Origin: Saccharothrix sp. HUAS TT1 | GTDB taxonomy: Bacteria > Actinomycetota > Actinomycetes > Mycobacteriales > Pseudonocardiaceae | DNA: 64,000 bases | Direction of reading: 5' to 3' | NCBI RefSeq assembly: GCF_040744945.1 | Contig: NZ_CP160454.1 | Coordinates: 62,001 to 126,000 of the forward strand | Shown: positions 15,158-24,447 of the stretch, piece by piece | Layout of the letters: each line of letters begins with the position of its first letter | Numbering within the stretch: position 1 is the stretch's first letter | Program-made: the position numbers and the translations under genes | The notes under the pieces: generated by a model | What the model was told of the DNA's origin: nothing | Database searches by the model: none | What the model saw: the letters and a program-made list of their open reading frames with translations, nothing else

Positions 15158-16468
15158 TCAGCCGGGTAACAGCGGCACCGGCCGACCGGCCGCCTTCGAC
15201 CGTGCCCGTTCCGGTCGCGGGGGACGCGGCCGGACCAGGGCGGCCACCACCAGCGCGGCGGCGGTCAGCACCGCGGCCACCGGCGGCACCAGCTCCACGC
15301 CCGCCAGGTCGGCGACCGCGCCGCCCACCGCGCCCGCGCCGGCGATGCCCAGGTAGATCGCCGACGCGTTCAGCGCCAGCCGCATCCCCGCCTGCGCCGG
15401 GTCGACCGCCACCAGCCCGGCGAACAACGGCGGGTTGAACGCCCAGAACAGGCCGCCCCACACCACCGCCACCGCCACCGCCGGGCCCGTGCCCGCCGCG
15501 ACGGCGGGCGCCAGGACCGCGAGCAGCGCCGCGCACCCGGCCAGCACCACCAGCAGCGGCGTCCGGCTGCCCCACCGGTCCGCCGCCCGGCCGCCCAGCA
15601 CGTTGCCGACCACGCCGCCCGCGCCGAACCCGAGCAGCACCACCGCCGCGTCGACCCGGCCGCCGCCCGCCACGAGCACGGCCAGGTAGCCGTAGGCGGC
15701 GAACGTGCCCAGACACGCCAGCAGCGACACCGCCAGCAGCCGGCGCGTCGACCGGTCCCGCAGCACGCCGAGCCGCCGCCGCAGGCCTGCGGCGGGACCG
15801 GCGGGCACGGCGGGCGCGGCCAACGCCACCAGCACGCCGGCCGCCCCGCACAGCCCGGCCGCGAGCAGGAACGCCGCCCGGTAGTCGCCCGCCAGGTCGG
15901 TCACCAGCCTGCCGGCGGGGACGCCCAGGACGGTGGCCGCGGTCAACCCCGCGGTGACCACGGCCATCGCCCTGCCCCGCGCGCCCGGCGGGTTCGTCTC
16001 GGCCGCCAGCGCCGTGGCGGCCGGGGTGGTCAGCGCCGCGCCCAGCGCCGTCACCACCCGGGCCGCCAGCAGCCAGCCGAAGCCGTCGGCCGCCGCCGCA
16101 CCGAGGTTCCCCGCCGCGGTCACGATCAGCGCTGCCACCAGCAGGGTGCGCCGCTCCCACCCGCCCGTCGCCACCGCCAGCAGCGGCGCGGACACCGCGT
16201 AGGCCAGGGCGAACGCGGTGATGGTCTGCCCGGCCTGCGGTACCGACACCTCCAGCCCGGCAGCGAGTTCGGGCAGCACGGCGGCCACCAGGTAGCCGCT
16301 GGTGCCGGCGGCGACCGTCGCCCCGGCCAGGGCGTAGGTGCGCGGACGCACCCGCGCCGCCCCGGCCGGTTCGGGTCCGGCCAGGGCGGGACCGGTCGGT
16401 CCGGTCCCGGTCGAGCCGGTCGGGGTCGGCTCGACCGGGACCGCACCGGCCGGGGACCGGCGACCCAT
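15158..16468 (-). CDS. MFS drug-efflux-type transporter
   Basis: 436 residues with about twelve hydrophobic segments. After a Pro/Thr-rich N-terminal tail of ~40 residues, the DHA1-type pattern is visible: GPxxD-like loop, GGWERRTLL between TM2 and TM3, RVVTALGAALTTPAATALAA, and a central loop RLRRRLGVLRDRSTRR splitting two six-helix halves. Likely exports a small hydrophobic compound by proton antiport. The ATG at 16468 overlaps the preceding stop (TGATG); a GTG one codon earlier is less likely. A TTA leucine codon occurs third from the end (15167-15169), the only in-frame TTA I found in the window. Confidence 0.9.
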   Translation of the reverse strand: MGRRSPAGAVPVEPTPTGSTGTGPTGPALAGPEPAGAARVRPRTYALAGATVAAGTSGYLVAAVLPELAAGLEVSVPQAGQTITAFALAYAVSAPLLAVATGGWERRTLLVAALIVTAAGNLGAAAADGFGWLLAARVVTALGAALTTPAATALAAETNPPGARGRAMAVVTAGLTAATVLGVPAGRLVTDLAGDYRAAFLLAAGLCGAAGVLVALAAPAVPAGPAAGLRRRLGVLRDRSTRRLLAVSLLACLGTFAAYGYLAVLVAGGGRVDAAVVLLGFGAGGVVGNVLGGRAADRWGSRTPLLVVLAGCAALLAVLAPAVAAGTGPAVAVAVVWGGLFWAFNPPLFAGLVAVDPAQAGMRLALNASAIYLGIAGAGAVGGAVADLAGVELVPPVAAVLTAAALVVAALVRPRPPRPERARSKAAGRPVPLLPG

Positions 16469-17124
16469 CACGCCACCCCGTCCAGCAGCGGCGCCAGCAG
16501 GTTGCGCACCACCGCCACGTTGGCGTGGTCGATCGCCGGCTTGTAGACGCGCTCGGCGGCGACGGCGAACGGCTTGCCCCTGCGCTCCAACGTCGCCAGC
16601 GACCGCAGCACCGGCACGTCGTCGTCCTCGTCGGGCAGCGCCGGCGGCATCGACAGGTCGTCGTACTCGGGTTCGCCCGGCACCACCGGGAACACGTACT
16701 GGGTGTGGCGGGCGCCCGCCGCCAACGCCCCCAGCGGGGTGTGGCCCGCCGTGAACGCCTCCAGCTCCGACCCGGCCAGACCCAGCCGGCCCGGATGCAC
16801 CAGCGAGTCCACCGCGGCCAGGTGCCGCCCGTACCGGTCACCGCGGGCGACCAGCCAGCCCCGCCGCAGCAGCACCTCTGTTCCGGCCGGCAGGCGCATC
16901 AGTCGCGCCTCGTGCTCGCTGAGCAGGTGCGTCGTGTCCGGCACGCGGGCCACGCGCGCCAGCCCGCCGCCCAGGCCCAGCCAGGAGGTGAACACGAACG
17001 TGAAGTGGAACCGCAGCCCGCACAGCAGGTCGCCCAGGTACTCCACCCGGCCGTCGTGGTTGTCGAGATCGGGACTCGGCACGGTGACCCGCTCCGGGTG
17101 CGCGTAGGCCGTGAAGCTCGTCAT
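16468..17124 (-). CDS. chorismate-lyase-fold-like protein
   Basis: 218 residues. The central stretch LPAGTEVLLRRGWLVARGDR ... DSLVHPGRLG ... FTAGHTPLGALAAGA follows the pattern of the UbiC/chorismate lyase and DUF98 fold (a hydrophobic pocket with 'R...L...G...A.S.....R.........PLG'). The match is by eye and the identity low; substrate unknown. It overlaps the zinc-type gene upstream by four bases (ATGA) and the MFS gene downstream, so all are cotranscribed. It may bind or make the small molecule exported by the pump, which is inference. Confidence 0.55.
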   Translation of the reverse strand: MTSFTAYAHPERVTVPSPDLDNHDGRVEYLGDLLCGLRFHFTFVFTSWLGLGGGLARVARVPDTTHLLSEHEARLMRLPAGTEVLLRRGWLVARGDRYGRHLAAVDSLVHPGRLGLAGSELEAFTAGHTPLGALAAGARHTQYVFPVVPGEPEYDDLSMPPALPDEDDDVPVLRSLATLERRGKPFAVAAERVYKPAIDHANVAVVRNLLAPLLDGVA

Positions 17125-17441
17125 CGCCGGGTCGCCTGGAGGTGCAGGCCACGACCGCGAACACCGGTCCGGCGGGTGGTGGACCGACGGAGCCCGGTTC
17201 GGCGAGGAGGTTCGGCAGGCTGCTCGACGAGGAAGGCGAGGACGACGAACTCCGGGTCGCGCATCGGCGAGCAGGCCGGGCACAGGTCGCGGTCGTGGCC
17301 GTCGACGCGGCGCAGCGTCCAGCCGAAGACGGCGGCGTTGCGCCGCGCGTTCTTCAGCCCGGAGGTGGTCTCGGCGCGCGGTTCCCACTCGCCGCAGCCC
17401 AGGCGGTCGCACTGCACGGTGGTCGTGGTCAGGGTGCTCAC
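17121..17441 (-). CDS. small zinc-binding-type protein
   Basis: 106 residues from a GTG with GGAAAGG ten bases upstream. Two cysteine pairs, CDRLGC near 11-16 and CPAC near 54-57, could form one zinc site. The pattern of a charged middle and Arg-rich tail resembles small zinc-ribbon proteins of actinomycetes. First gene of the 17441-15158 set by overlap, and 76 bases after the next reverse gene. Function unknown. Confidence 0.65.
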   Translation of the reverse strand: MSTLTTTTVQCDRLGCGEWEPRAETTSGLKNARRNAAVFGWTLRRVDGHDRDLCPACSPMRDPEFVVLAFLVEQPAEPPRRTGLRRSTTRRTGVRGRGLHLQATRR

Positions 17442-17517
17442 GGGAATGGCCTTTCCGGGGCCCGGCGGGGCCCGTTGTCGAAACAGGGAATTCGAAGCGG
17501 GAGAAGCGGAACGGGCG

Positions 17518-18189
17518 TCAGCCGGCCTGCGCGGCGGGCGGCAGGCAGCACGGCGGCTCCGCGTCGGGCAGGTACGCGCCGGCGAAGGTCACCGTGCGGC
17601 CCGCCGACGGCGCGAACCACGAGATCGTCACGTTCCGCACCCGCAGGTCGGGGTGCATCAGGTCCGCCAGGCTCTGCAAATCCATGCACAGCCCCAGCAC
17701 CGACGCCCCCAGCTCGACCCGGGTGGACTCGTCGGCCGGCAGTGCCGTCACCTCCGCCCACGGCCGGATGCGCCGCTCCACGCGGGCCTGGACCAGGCGC
17801 ACCGTGTCGGCGAACTCGCGCGCCTCGTCGCCGTCCGGCAGCGGCCGGTGCAGCACCTCGTCGCAGGCCGTCCACAGCTCGCGCAGCGCACACAGCGCCC
17901 GGTAGGGCAGCTGCACGGCGTTGACGGCCAACAGGTCCTCCAGGCAGGCGCGCAGTTCGCGCCGGCCGCGCTCGACCGGGTCGCGCACGAACGCCGCCGT
18001 GCAGCCGCCCGAACGACGCGGCGGCGGCGCAGCGCGTCGTTCGGGGCCGTCGTAGCGGGGCAGCGGCGCGGGCGGCGCGGCGAGCCGCGCGACGGCTCCG
18101 GCCCCGGTCGGGGACGGGACCGGAGCCGGCCGGGTCGGGGTCGATCGGATCAGGGTGGAACGGGTGGTGGTGGAACCGGTCGAGGCCAT
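17518..18189 (-). CDS. hypothetical protein with Pro/Thr-rich head
   Basis: 223 residues from the ATG at 18189 (GGAGG eleven bases upstream). The first ~70 residues are Thr/Pro/Ala/Arg-rich and low-complexity. The remainder is a helical then beta domain with WTACDEVLHRPLPDGDEAREF and a C-terminal YLPDAEPPCCLPPA containing a Cys-Cys pair. No homolog recognised. Heads the reverse operon that continues to the MFS pump. Confidence 0.65.
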   Translation of the reverse strand: MASTGSTTTRSTLIRSTPTRPAPVPSPTGAGAVARLAAPPAPLPRYDGPERRAAPPPRRSGGCTAAFVRDPVERGRRELRACLEDLLAVNAVQLPYRALCALRELWTACDEVLHRPLPDGDEAREFADTVRLVQARVERRIRPWAEVTALPADESTRVELGASVLGLCMDLQSLADLMHPDLRVRNVTISWFAPSAGRTVTFAGAYLPDAEPPCCLPPAAQAG

Positions 18190-18793
18190 GTGGGTAGACG
18201 CCTCCAAGGTCGGGTCGAGGGCGAAGGGGGGCCGGCCGGACACCGCCTCGGGGGGCGTGAGCGATGCCCGGCCGGTTCCTGCCCCCTTCCGCCCCGGCCG
18301 CGGGGAACCTCCGGCGACTCGAGTACGGGTGGACACCACGCCGTCGGGTTGGGGAGCCGGCGTCGTCCCTGCGCGACGCACCTCCGCCGGGTGCGTCCCG
18401 TTCTCGTGGCCGCCGGAGGTTCATCCGCGGCCCGCCGCCCCGATTCCGGGTCAGGGCGACACGAACGACGCTACGACCCGATGGTGTCGTACAAAACTGT
18501 GGGTGACCGCTGAATTACGGTCCGGCTACCCGTGTGGTCCGGTAGAAGCACCACCCGCGCACCGTGGAGCCACCCACCCTGCGTGGAGCCGGCACCGGGG
18601 ACGTCGCCCGCCGGTACGTGGTCGACCCCGCCCGTCTACGTGGTCGCCGGCCCGGCAGTACGTGGTAGCAGTCGTCGCGCTACGTGGTCGCCGCCCGCGA
18701 ATTCCCCGGTCGTCGCAGGTGGGCGCACTCGTCGCCGTCCCCGATCCTGATAGGCGACACCCCCACCCGCCCCCAGGCAGGAAGGCAGCGCCG
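18190..18793. other. 604-base divergent control region
   Basis: Gene-free between the reverse operon and the P450 gene. It holds the TACGTGG array (18616-18688). No convincing -10 was found; GATAGG near 18750 is a candidate for the P450. Confidence 0.5.
18616..18688 (+). repeat. four TACGTGG direct repeats at 22-bp spacing
   Basis: TACGTGG starts at 18616, 18638, 18660 and 18682, exactly 22 bases apart (two helical turns), in three cases followed by TCG. Regular helical spacing of short direct repeats is how SARP-type activators bind, and is also seen in iterons. It lies 106 bases upstream of the P450 start. Confidence 0.8.
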
Positions 18794-20050
18794 GTGACCC
18801 CCTCCGACGTCGAGCTGTTCACAGGCACCTACCGCAACCACGCGCAGGCCGCGCACGCCGCGATGCTGGCCGACGGGGCACGCCCCCGCCGGGCCTACCT
18901 GCCCGGCCTCGCCCCCGCGTGGCTGGTCGTCGGCGACACCGACGCCCGCGCCGCCCTGCTCGACCCGCGCCTGTCCAAGGAATCCGTCCTGGTGCGGGAC
19001 ACGATCGCCGACCTGGCCCGCGCCGCCGGCCTGCCCGTCCCGGCCGACCTCAGTCGCATGTTCGGCGACTCCGCCCTGTTCCGCGACGGCGAACGCCACG
19101 CCGCACAGCGCAGGCTGCTCACCGGCGCGTTCACCGCCAAACGTATCCGTGACCTGCGACCGCGCATGGAGCGGATCGCCCTCGGCCTGCTCGACGAGCT
19201 GCCCGGCCGCGCCGACGGCGGCGTGGTCGACGTCGTCGAGCACCTGGCCGCGCCGCTGCCGCTCATCGTGATCTGCGAACTGCTCGGCATCCCCGAGGTC
19301 GACCGCGACCGGTTCCGCCGGCTCACCGTGCTGCTCATGAACGACGACCCGGCCGTCAACGTGCCCGCCTCCGACGAGATGGCCTCGTTCTTCGCCGACC
19401 TCATCGCCGCCAAGCGCGCCGCCGCCCGCCACGGCCGCGACGGCGGGGACCTCACCACCGCCCTGCTCGACGCCGACGACACCCAGCTGATCGACATCCT
19501 GTTCCTGGTGTTCGTCGCCGGCCACGAGACCACCGTCAACCTGCTCGGCAACGCCATGCTCGCCCTGCTCACCCACCCGCCGCTGTGGACCAGCGTCGCC
19601 GAGCACCCCGAGCTCGCGGCCCGCGCCGTGGAGGAGACGCTGCGCTGGGACTGCCCGGTGCGCACCGCCACCCACCGCGTCACCCTCGAACCCGTCGTCT
19701 ACGGCGGCGTCACGATCCCGGCGGGGGAGCTGGTCATGGTGTCCCTGGACTCCGCCAACCGCGACCCGCGCCGCTGGGACCAGCCCGACCGGTTCGACCT
19801 CGGCCGCGACACCCGCGGCCACCTCGCCTTCGGCCACGGCCCGCACACCTGCCTCGGCGCTCCGCTGGGCCGCGCCGAAGGCGAGATCGTGCTGCGGCTG
19901 GTCACCAGACGCTTCCCGCACGCCGAACCCGGCGTGCCCGTCCGGCCCGGCACGGCCGCCGCCCGCTGGGTCAACCGCACCGAATCCACCATCATGAACG
20001 GCCTGGAGGCGCTACCCGTGCGTCTCGCCGCCGGCCCGCTCGCCGCCTGA
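18794..20050 (+). CDS. cytochrome P450
   Basis: 418 residues, normal length for a soluble bacterial P450 (class I). I-helix oxygen-activation motif AGHETT at 242-247, ExxR at 281-284 (EETLR), and the heme loop FGHGPHTCLG at 346-355 with the axial Cys at 353. The GTG start follows AGGAAGG. Overall layout is like actinomycete CYP105/107-type hydroxylases of secondary metabolism, but the substrate cannot be read from sequence, and no ferredoxin gene is adjacent. Its 3' end overlaps the convergent regulator gene by 39 bases. The 22-bp repeat array upstream is probably its control region. Confidence 0.95.
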   Translation: MTPSDVELFTGTYRNHAQAAHAAMLADGARPRRAYLPGLAPAWLVVGDTDARAALLDPRLSKESVLVRDTIADLARAAGLPVPADLSRMFGDSALFRDGERHAAQRRLLTGAFTAKRIRDLRPRMERIALGLLDELPGRADGGVVDVVEHLAAPLPLIVICELLGIPEVDRDRFRRLTVLLMNDDPAVNVPASDEMASFFADLIAAKRAAARHGRDGGDLTTALLDADDTQLIDILFLVFVAGHETTVNLLGNAMLALLTHPPLWTSVAEHPELAARAVEETLRWDCPVRTATHRVTLEPVVYGGVTIPAGELVMVSLDSANRDPRRWDQPDRFDLGRDTRGHLAFGHGPHTCLGAPLGRAEGEIVLRLVTRRFPHAEPGVPVRPGTAAARWVNRTESTIMNGLEALPVRLAAGPLAA

Positions 20051-22477
20051 ACCCGCACCCGGGCCCGCACCATCCCGACCGACCGTGCCCGCCGACGGGT
20101 TCGACGCCTGCGCCGGCACCGGCGACGCGGCCTGCTCCTGCGCCGCCAACCAGGCGCCGAACTCGCGGCGGCCCACACCCGTCTTGCGGCGGGCCCGCGT
20201 CACCAGGTCCTCCACCGACCGCAGCTCGATGCCCATGAGCGCGGTCAGATCCCGGTTGGTCAGGTCCGGGTTGTCCCCGAGCAGCCGCACCAGCTCGTAC
20301 TCCCGCTCGGTCAACCCGCCCGGCAGCACGTCCGGGGTGCCCGGCCGCGACGACGGCGACGGCAACCCCAGCGCCAGCGCCACCACCTCCTCATACGACA
20401 TGCCCATCCGCCCCTGCGCCGACTCCACCTCGTAGCGGCGCCTGCCCAGCGCGGTCACGCACGCCGCCACCGCCGCGGTCTGCACCCGCAGCCACGGCTG
20501 GAGCCCGTCGACCGACACGTCGGTGCGCTTCTGCCGCTCCCACGCCCCGCCGAACAACCTCGCCGCCGTCGCGTGGTTCCCGGCGTCGGCCGCCACCACC
20601 GCCATCGACCACAACGTCCACGCCGGACCCCACGTGTCGCCCATGCGCACCTGCATCGACAAGGCGCGCTGCAGAAGCCCCCACGCCTGCTCCGGGTCGC
20701 CGTGGCGGTGCTCCACCATCGACAGCGTCCACAGCGCCCACGAGATCACCCACTGCGCGCCGTGCGCCTCGGCGTCGGCCAGGTGGGCGCGGGCGATCTC
20801 GTAGGCCAGGTGGCTGTTGGCGTGGAACGCGGCGTCGATCCCGGCGAACAGCCACACCATCGGGTCGTTCGTGCGCACCGCCAGCTGGTGTAGCACCGTC
20901 ACCGACATGCGCGCCCGCGCCAGGTCGGGTTCGGAGATGAAGGAGTACGCGCCCTGGGCGTACTCCACCAGCATCGGAGTCTCCACGTCGCCCAGCCGCG
21001 CCAGGTGCTCCTCCGCCCGCTCCAGCAGATCCGCCGCGATGGCCTGCTTGCCCTGGATCAGCGCCGTCCACGCCCCCAACGCCAGCGCGCACGCCGACGC
21101 CACGCTCACCCGGTCGCCCTGCGCCGCCAGGCACGTCTCCAGCAGGCGACGCGCCTCGTTCAACACCCCGGCGAACGTGAAATACCTGGTCGAGCACAAC
21201 GCGAGCGCCAGCTCCAGCGCCTGCTGCTCCTGGCCGTGCTCCAGCCGCCACGCCACCGCCGCGCGCACGCTCGGCATGTAGGTGTCGAGCAGGTACATCC
21301 AGGGGACCTCGCCCGGCCCGTACCACTCGCGGGCGGCACGCGCGGCCACCGCGGCGAAGTGGTCGGCGTGCGCGGCACGGGCCCGCTCGACCAGCTCCGG
21401 GTCCACCACCGCCCCGAACTGGCGGATCGGCGCGAGCATGTCGTACCAGCTGCGGCCCCGCTCCTCCCGCTGCCGCAGCACCGAGCCGTGCACCAGGTCC
21501 GCCAGCGCCAGGCGCATCGTGCGCACCGGCACGCCGCTGCCCTCCGCGACCGCCGCCGCCGCCTCCACGTCGAAGGTGTCGGGGAAGCAGCTCAACACCA
21601 CCCACAGCCGCCGGTGCTGCTCGTCGAGCAGCCCGTAGGTCGTGGCCATCGCCGTGTACAGGCTGCGGTGCGCGGCCTGCTCGGCGTGCTCGCTGACCAG
21701 CACCTCCATCGGGTGGTCCAGCTCCTCCACGATCTCGGCCAGCGTCATGCCGTCGGCCAGGCCAGCCGCCAGCTCGATGCCCAACGCCACCCCGGCGACC
21801 TTGTCGCACAGCCGCGCCGCCAACCGGAAGTCCTCCTCGGTCTCCAGCGACTTCTTGTGCAGCGCCAGGCGGTCGCGCAGCAGCTGCACCGCCTCGGGCA
21901 GCGAACCGTCCCGGCGGGCCGTCCACGACAGCGGTGGCACCTCCAGCACGAACTCCGCGCCGCCCAGCCCCAACCGGAACTGGCTGGTGACCAGCACGTG
22001 CAGGCGGGGCGCGGCGCCCAGCAGCGTGCCGACCAGACCCGGCAGCGGCGCGGCGACGCCCGGTTCGGCCGGCACCACCAGGTGCTCGGCGTTGTCCAGC
22101 ACCAGCAGCAGCTCCCGCTCGCGCAGCAGCTCCATCAGCAGCACGGTGCCGTTCGCCGACGGGTTGTTGTTCAGCAGGCCGAAGCGGCGCAACAGCGCCC
22201 CCTCCAGGTCCGCCTCGTTCGCGGCGACCGTGGCCAGCGGCAAGGTGACCACCCCGTCGGCGTAGCGGTCCTCGACGCGGACCGCGACCTGCTGCGCCAA
22301 GTGCGTCTTGCCCACCCCGCCCGGACCCTTCAACGTCACCAGTCGGTGCCGGTCCAGCTCGGCCACCGCCAACGCCATCTCCCGCGCCCGGCCCACCGAC
22401 GACTTGATCGCCACGCGCGGCGCGTCGCGCGGGATCACCAGCCTGGGCAGCGTGTCGTCGCTCGTCGCGTGGCCCAC
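20012..22477 (-). CDS. STAND ATPase regulator with C-terminal LuxR-type HTH
   Basis: 821 residues. P-loop GPGGVGKT at 51-58 and Walker B LLLVLDNAEHL at about 123-133 mark the NB-ARC-type ATPase. A winged-helix and TPR-like helical region follows (about 250-700, many paired helices such as AADLLERAEEHLARLGD). The C-terminal ~60 residues (LTEREYELVRLLGDNPDLTN ... SVEDLVTRARRKTGVGRREF) are a diverged LuxR-type helix-turn-helix. The GTG start has GGAGG. Such proteins switch between ADP and ATP states on sensing a ligand and activate pathway genes. The P450 beside it is the likely target. Confidence 0.88.
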   Translation of the reverse strand: MGHATSDDTLPRLVIPRDAPRVAIKSSVGRAREMALAVAELDRHRLVTLKGPGGVGKTHLAQQVAVRVEDRYADGVVTLPLATVAANEADLEGALLRRFGLLNNNPSANGTVLLMELLRERELLLVLDNAEHLVVPAEPGVAAPLPGLVGTLLGAAPRLHVLVTSQFRLGLGGAEFVLEVPPLSWTARRDGSLPEAVQLLRDRLALHKKSLETEEDFRLAARLCDKVAGVALGIELAAGLADGMTLAEIVEELDHPMEVLVSEHAEQAAHRSLYTAMATTYGLLDEQHRRLWVVLSCFPDTFDVEAAAAVAEGSGVPVRTMRLALADLVHGSVLRQREERGRSWYDMLAPIRQFGAVVDPELVERARAAHADHFAAVAARAAREWYGPGEVPWMYLLDTYMPSVRAAVAWRLEHGQEQQALELALALCSTRYFTFAGVLNEARRLLETCLAAQGDRVSVASACALALGAWTALIQGKQAIAADLLERAEEHLARLGDVETPMLVEYAQGAYSFISEPDLARARMSVTVLHQLAVRTNDPMVWLFAGIDAAFHANSHLAYEIARAHLADAEAHGAQWVISWALWTLSMVEHRHGDPEQAWGLLQRALSMQVRMGDTWGPAWTLWSMAVVAADAGNHATAARLFGGAWERQKRTDVSVDGLQPWLRVQTAAVAACVTALGRRRYEVESAQGRMGMSYEEVVALALGLPSPSSRPGTPDVLPGGLTEREYELVRLLGDNPDLTNRDLTALMGIELRSVEDLVTRARRKTGVGRREFGAWLAAQEQAASPVPAQASNPSAGTVGRDGAGPGAGSGGERAGGETHG

Positions 22478-22843
22478 CCGAATCCTCCGTCCCCGTCCCC
22501 CGCCGGCCGGTCAAGGGGCCGCGAGCGGAAGGGGTACGGCGGATTCGGGCCCCCTCCGGACGGAGCCTGCGGGCGAACGGACGTCCCGACATCGGACCTT
22601 ACGGCGGTCGCCTCCCCGGAAACCGTCCGTCACCTGCGTAAACAAGCCTGCGAGTCTCCGGAGTATAGGCACCGCGACAGTGTTATCTCCGCATTCGTGC
22701 GGTCCGACCGGTTCGGTGCCCACGCCCGGAATTGATTCGGACCCGAATGGGCTAAACCCTCCGGGCCGCGTCACCGGGAGTATCGACACCGGCCGACCCG
22801 CAACCACCCCAAACATGCGCGACGCGCAAAGTTTCTAGGGCGT

Positions 22844-22874
22844 TTGACAAGCTGGTTCTAATGCGTTTGACTAT
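22844..22874 (+). promoter_or_regulatory. TTGACA promoter, probably leaderless
   Basis: -35 TTGACA at 22844-22849, 19-base spacer, -10 GACTAT at 22869-22874, then the ATG at 22879. GCGTTTGAC occurs twice (22840 and 22863), 23 bases apart, and may be a regulator site. The remaining part of the 401-base gap, 22478-22839, shows no gene. Confidence 0.55.
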
Positions 22875-22878
22875 GTTC

Positions 22879-23580
22879 ATGACCTCGACACCCGCTCTGA
22901 AAGCCCCGACGTTCCGCACCCTCTTCCACGACCCCACCACGCCGATCCCGTACCTCGTCGGCGGGGAGATCACCGACGGCTACACCGCCGACATCCCCGA
23001 GCAGCACGTGCAGCGCCTGCTCACCTGGGCCGCCATCAGCGGCGTGTCCCCACTGACCACCGTCGTCGTGGTCAGCCACCTCGGCGGCTACGACGGCTTC
23101 GACCCCTACGTGCTGCGCGGCCTCGACCTCGTCCTGCCCCAGGTCGAGCACCGCAGCGTCTCCGACGGCTCCCTCGTCCTCGCCTCCGGCTGGCGGCTGA
23201 GGCTCACCGAGAACGGAGCCACCCGCGACGCCACCCTCACCGACACCGGCGTCGTGCGCACCGGCCTGCCGTACCACCAGGAGGAGGTCCTGGACCGCGA
23301 CCGCAAGCACCGGGAACGCCTCGCCCGCATCACCAGCGAGGCCGGCACGGTCCGCGCCGTCGCCGCCGCCGCCTTCCACCGCCAGCAGACCGCCGGCGCG
23401 AACAGCGACGCCGACGCGCTGTGGCGGCAGGCGATCACCGCGGCCGTCGACAACGGCGAGAAGGTGCCCGACGTCGCCAGGGCCGCCCAGGTCACCGACA
23501 AGCGCGTCTACCAGATCCACGGCGAGGTGAAGGCCGCCCGCGTCGAGCCGGACGCCCCGGCACCGACCACCACGTCCTGA
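22879..23580 (+). CDS. hypothetical protein with C-terminal HTH
   Basis: 233 residues from ATG 22879, chosen because it lies five bases after the -10 box and no ribosome site is present; in-frame ATGs at 22861 and 22873 are alternatives. The N-terminal 130 residues are an alpha/beta domain with Val/Leu-rich strands (LTTVVVVSHLGGYDG). Residues about 193-215 (KVPDVARAAQVTDKRVYQIH) form a helix-turn-helix. Followed at 36 bases by the next gene, which may be cotranscribed. Probably a regulator. Confidence 0.7.
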   Translation: MTSTPALKAPTFRTLFHDPTTPIPYLVGGEITDGYTADIPEQHVQRLLTWAAISGVSPLTTVVVVSHLGGYDGFDPYVLRGLDLVLPQVEHRSVSDGSLVLASGWRLRLTENGATRDATLTDTGVVRTGLPYHQEEVLDRDRKHRERLARITSEAGTVRAVAAAAFHRQQTAGANSDADALWRQAITAAVDNGEKVPDVARAAQVTDKRVYQIHGEVKAARVEPDAPAPTTTS

Positions 23581-23616
23581 ACCGCCACCGCCCGACCCTC
23601 GCGAAGCGGAGACACC

Positions 23617-24447
23617 ATGCCCCCCACGCCCTCCCCGGACAGCCGGCACGCGCCCGCCCCGGCCCGGGGCGCCGCCGTCGTCGGAGACGTCCTGGCCGTC
23701 CCCGACGAGCCTCCCGTCGGCTCCGTGCTGCGCGGCCACCGACGGGAGTTCACCCGCGTCGACGGCGGCTGGACCGGCCGCCGCCTCGACGCCGACGGCG
23801 CACCCGACTGGATGCCCGACCCCGCGTGGCCCGCGCTGCTCGAACGGCTCCAGGACGCCGTGCTGGTCACCGCCGACGGCGACAGCCCGATCGGCCTCCC
23901 GGACGAGCCGCCCGTCGGCTGCCGCGTCACCACCCCGGCCGGGGACGAGTTCGAGCACCGGGTGCTCCTCGGCGCGACCGGCGGCGCGGCCGGCTGGGTC
24001 GACGGCGAGGGCATCTTCCACCGCTTCACCCACCTGCTGCGCGAGCACGGCAGCCTCACCGTCACCCGCGACGAGGCCGACGTGCTCGCCGCGCAGGCCC
24101 TCGCCGGCCGCGTCGACGGCCTGCGCCACACCGGGGAGTACGCCGCCGCCGACGGCACGCCCCTGGTGTTCCACTGGAGGAGTCGCGTCCAGTGGCCGGT
24201 CCGCGGCTACGGCCGCGACCAGTGGCACACCGCCACCGGCAACGTCGTCGAAGCCCCCTACGCGGCGCAGCGGTTCAACGAGCACGTGAAGCCGCCGCAC
24301 GACGACTCGCCCGGCCGCGTCTGGTGGGCGCTCGGCTCCTACCCGGAGCTGGAGCCGTTCCGCATCGGCCTGGTCACCGACGACGAGCTGCCCGCCGCGA
24401 TCCGGCTGCTCCTGGCCGCCGCCCGCAAGCGTCCCGACCGGCAGTGA
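23617..24447 (+). CDS. hypothetical protein, 276 aa
   Basis: Starts MPPTPSPDSRHAPAPARGAA with GCGGAGA upstream. It contains a repeated short unit: PDEPPVGSVLRGHRREFTRV (about 30) and PDEPPVGCRVTTPAGDEFEH (about 95), both beginning with the same seven residues, so the N-terminal half is an internal duplication. The C-terminal half is Trp-rich. Ends before a strong terminator. Function unknown. Confidence 0.7.
   Translation: MPPTPSPDSRHAPAPARGAAVVGDVLAVPDEPPVGSVLRGHRREFTRVDGGWTGRRLDADGAPDWMPDPAWPALLERLQDAVLVTADGDSPIGLPDEPPVGCRVTTPAGDEFEHRVLLGATGGAAGWVDGEGIFHRFTHLLREHGSLTVTRDEADVLAAQALAGRVDGLRHTGEYAAADGTPLVFHWRSRVQWPVRGYGRDQWHTATGNVVEAPYAAQRFNEHVKPPHDDSPGRVWWALGSYPELEPFRIGLVTDDELPAAIRLLLAAARKRPDRQ

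Noticed and set aside
18616..18688. CRISPR array
   Set aside because: Repeat is seven bases with 15-base intervals, no leader or cas genes; the spacing fits a protein-binding array.
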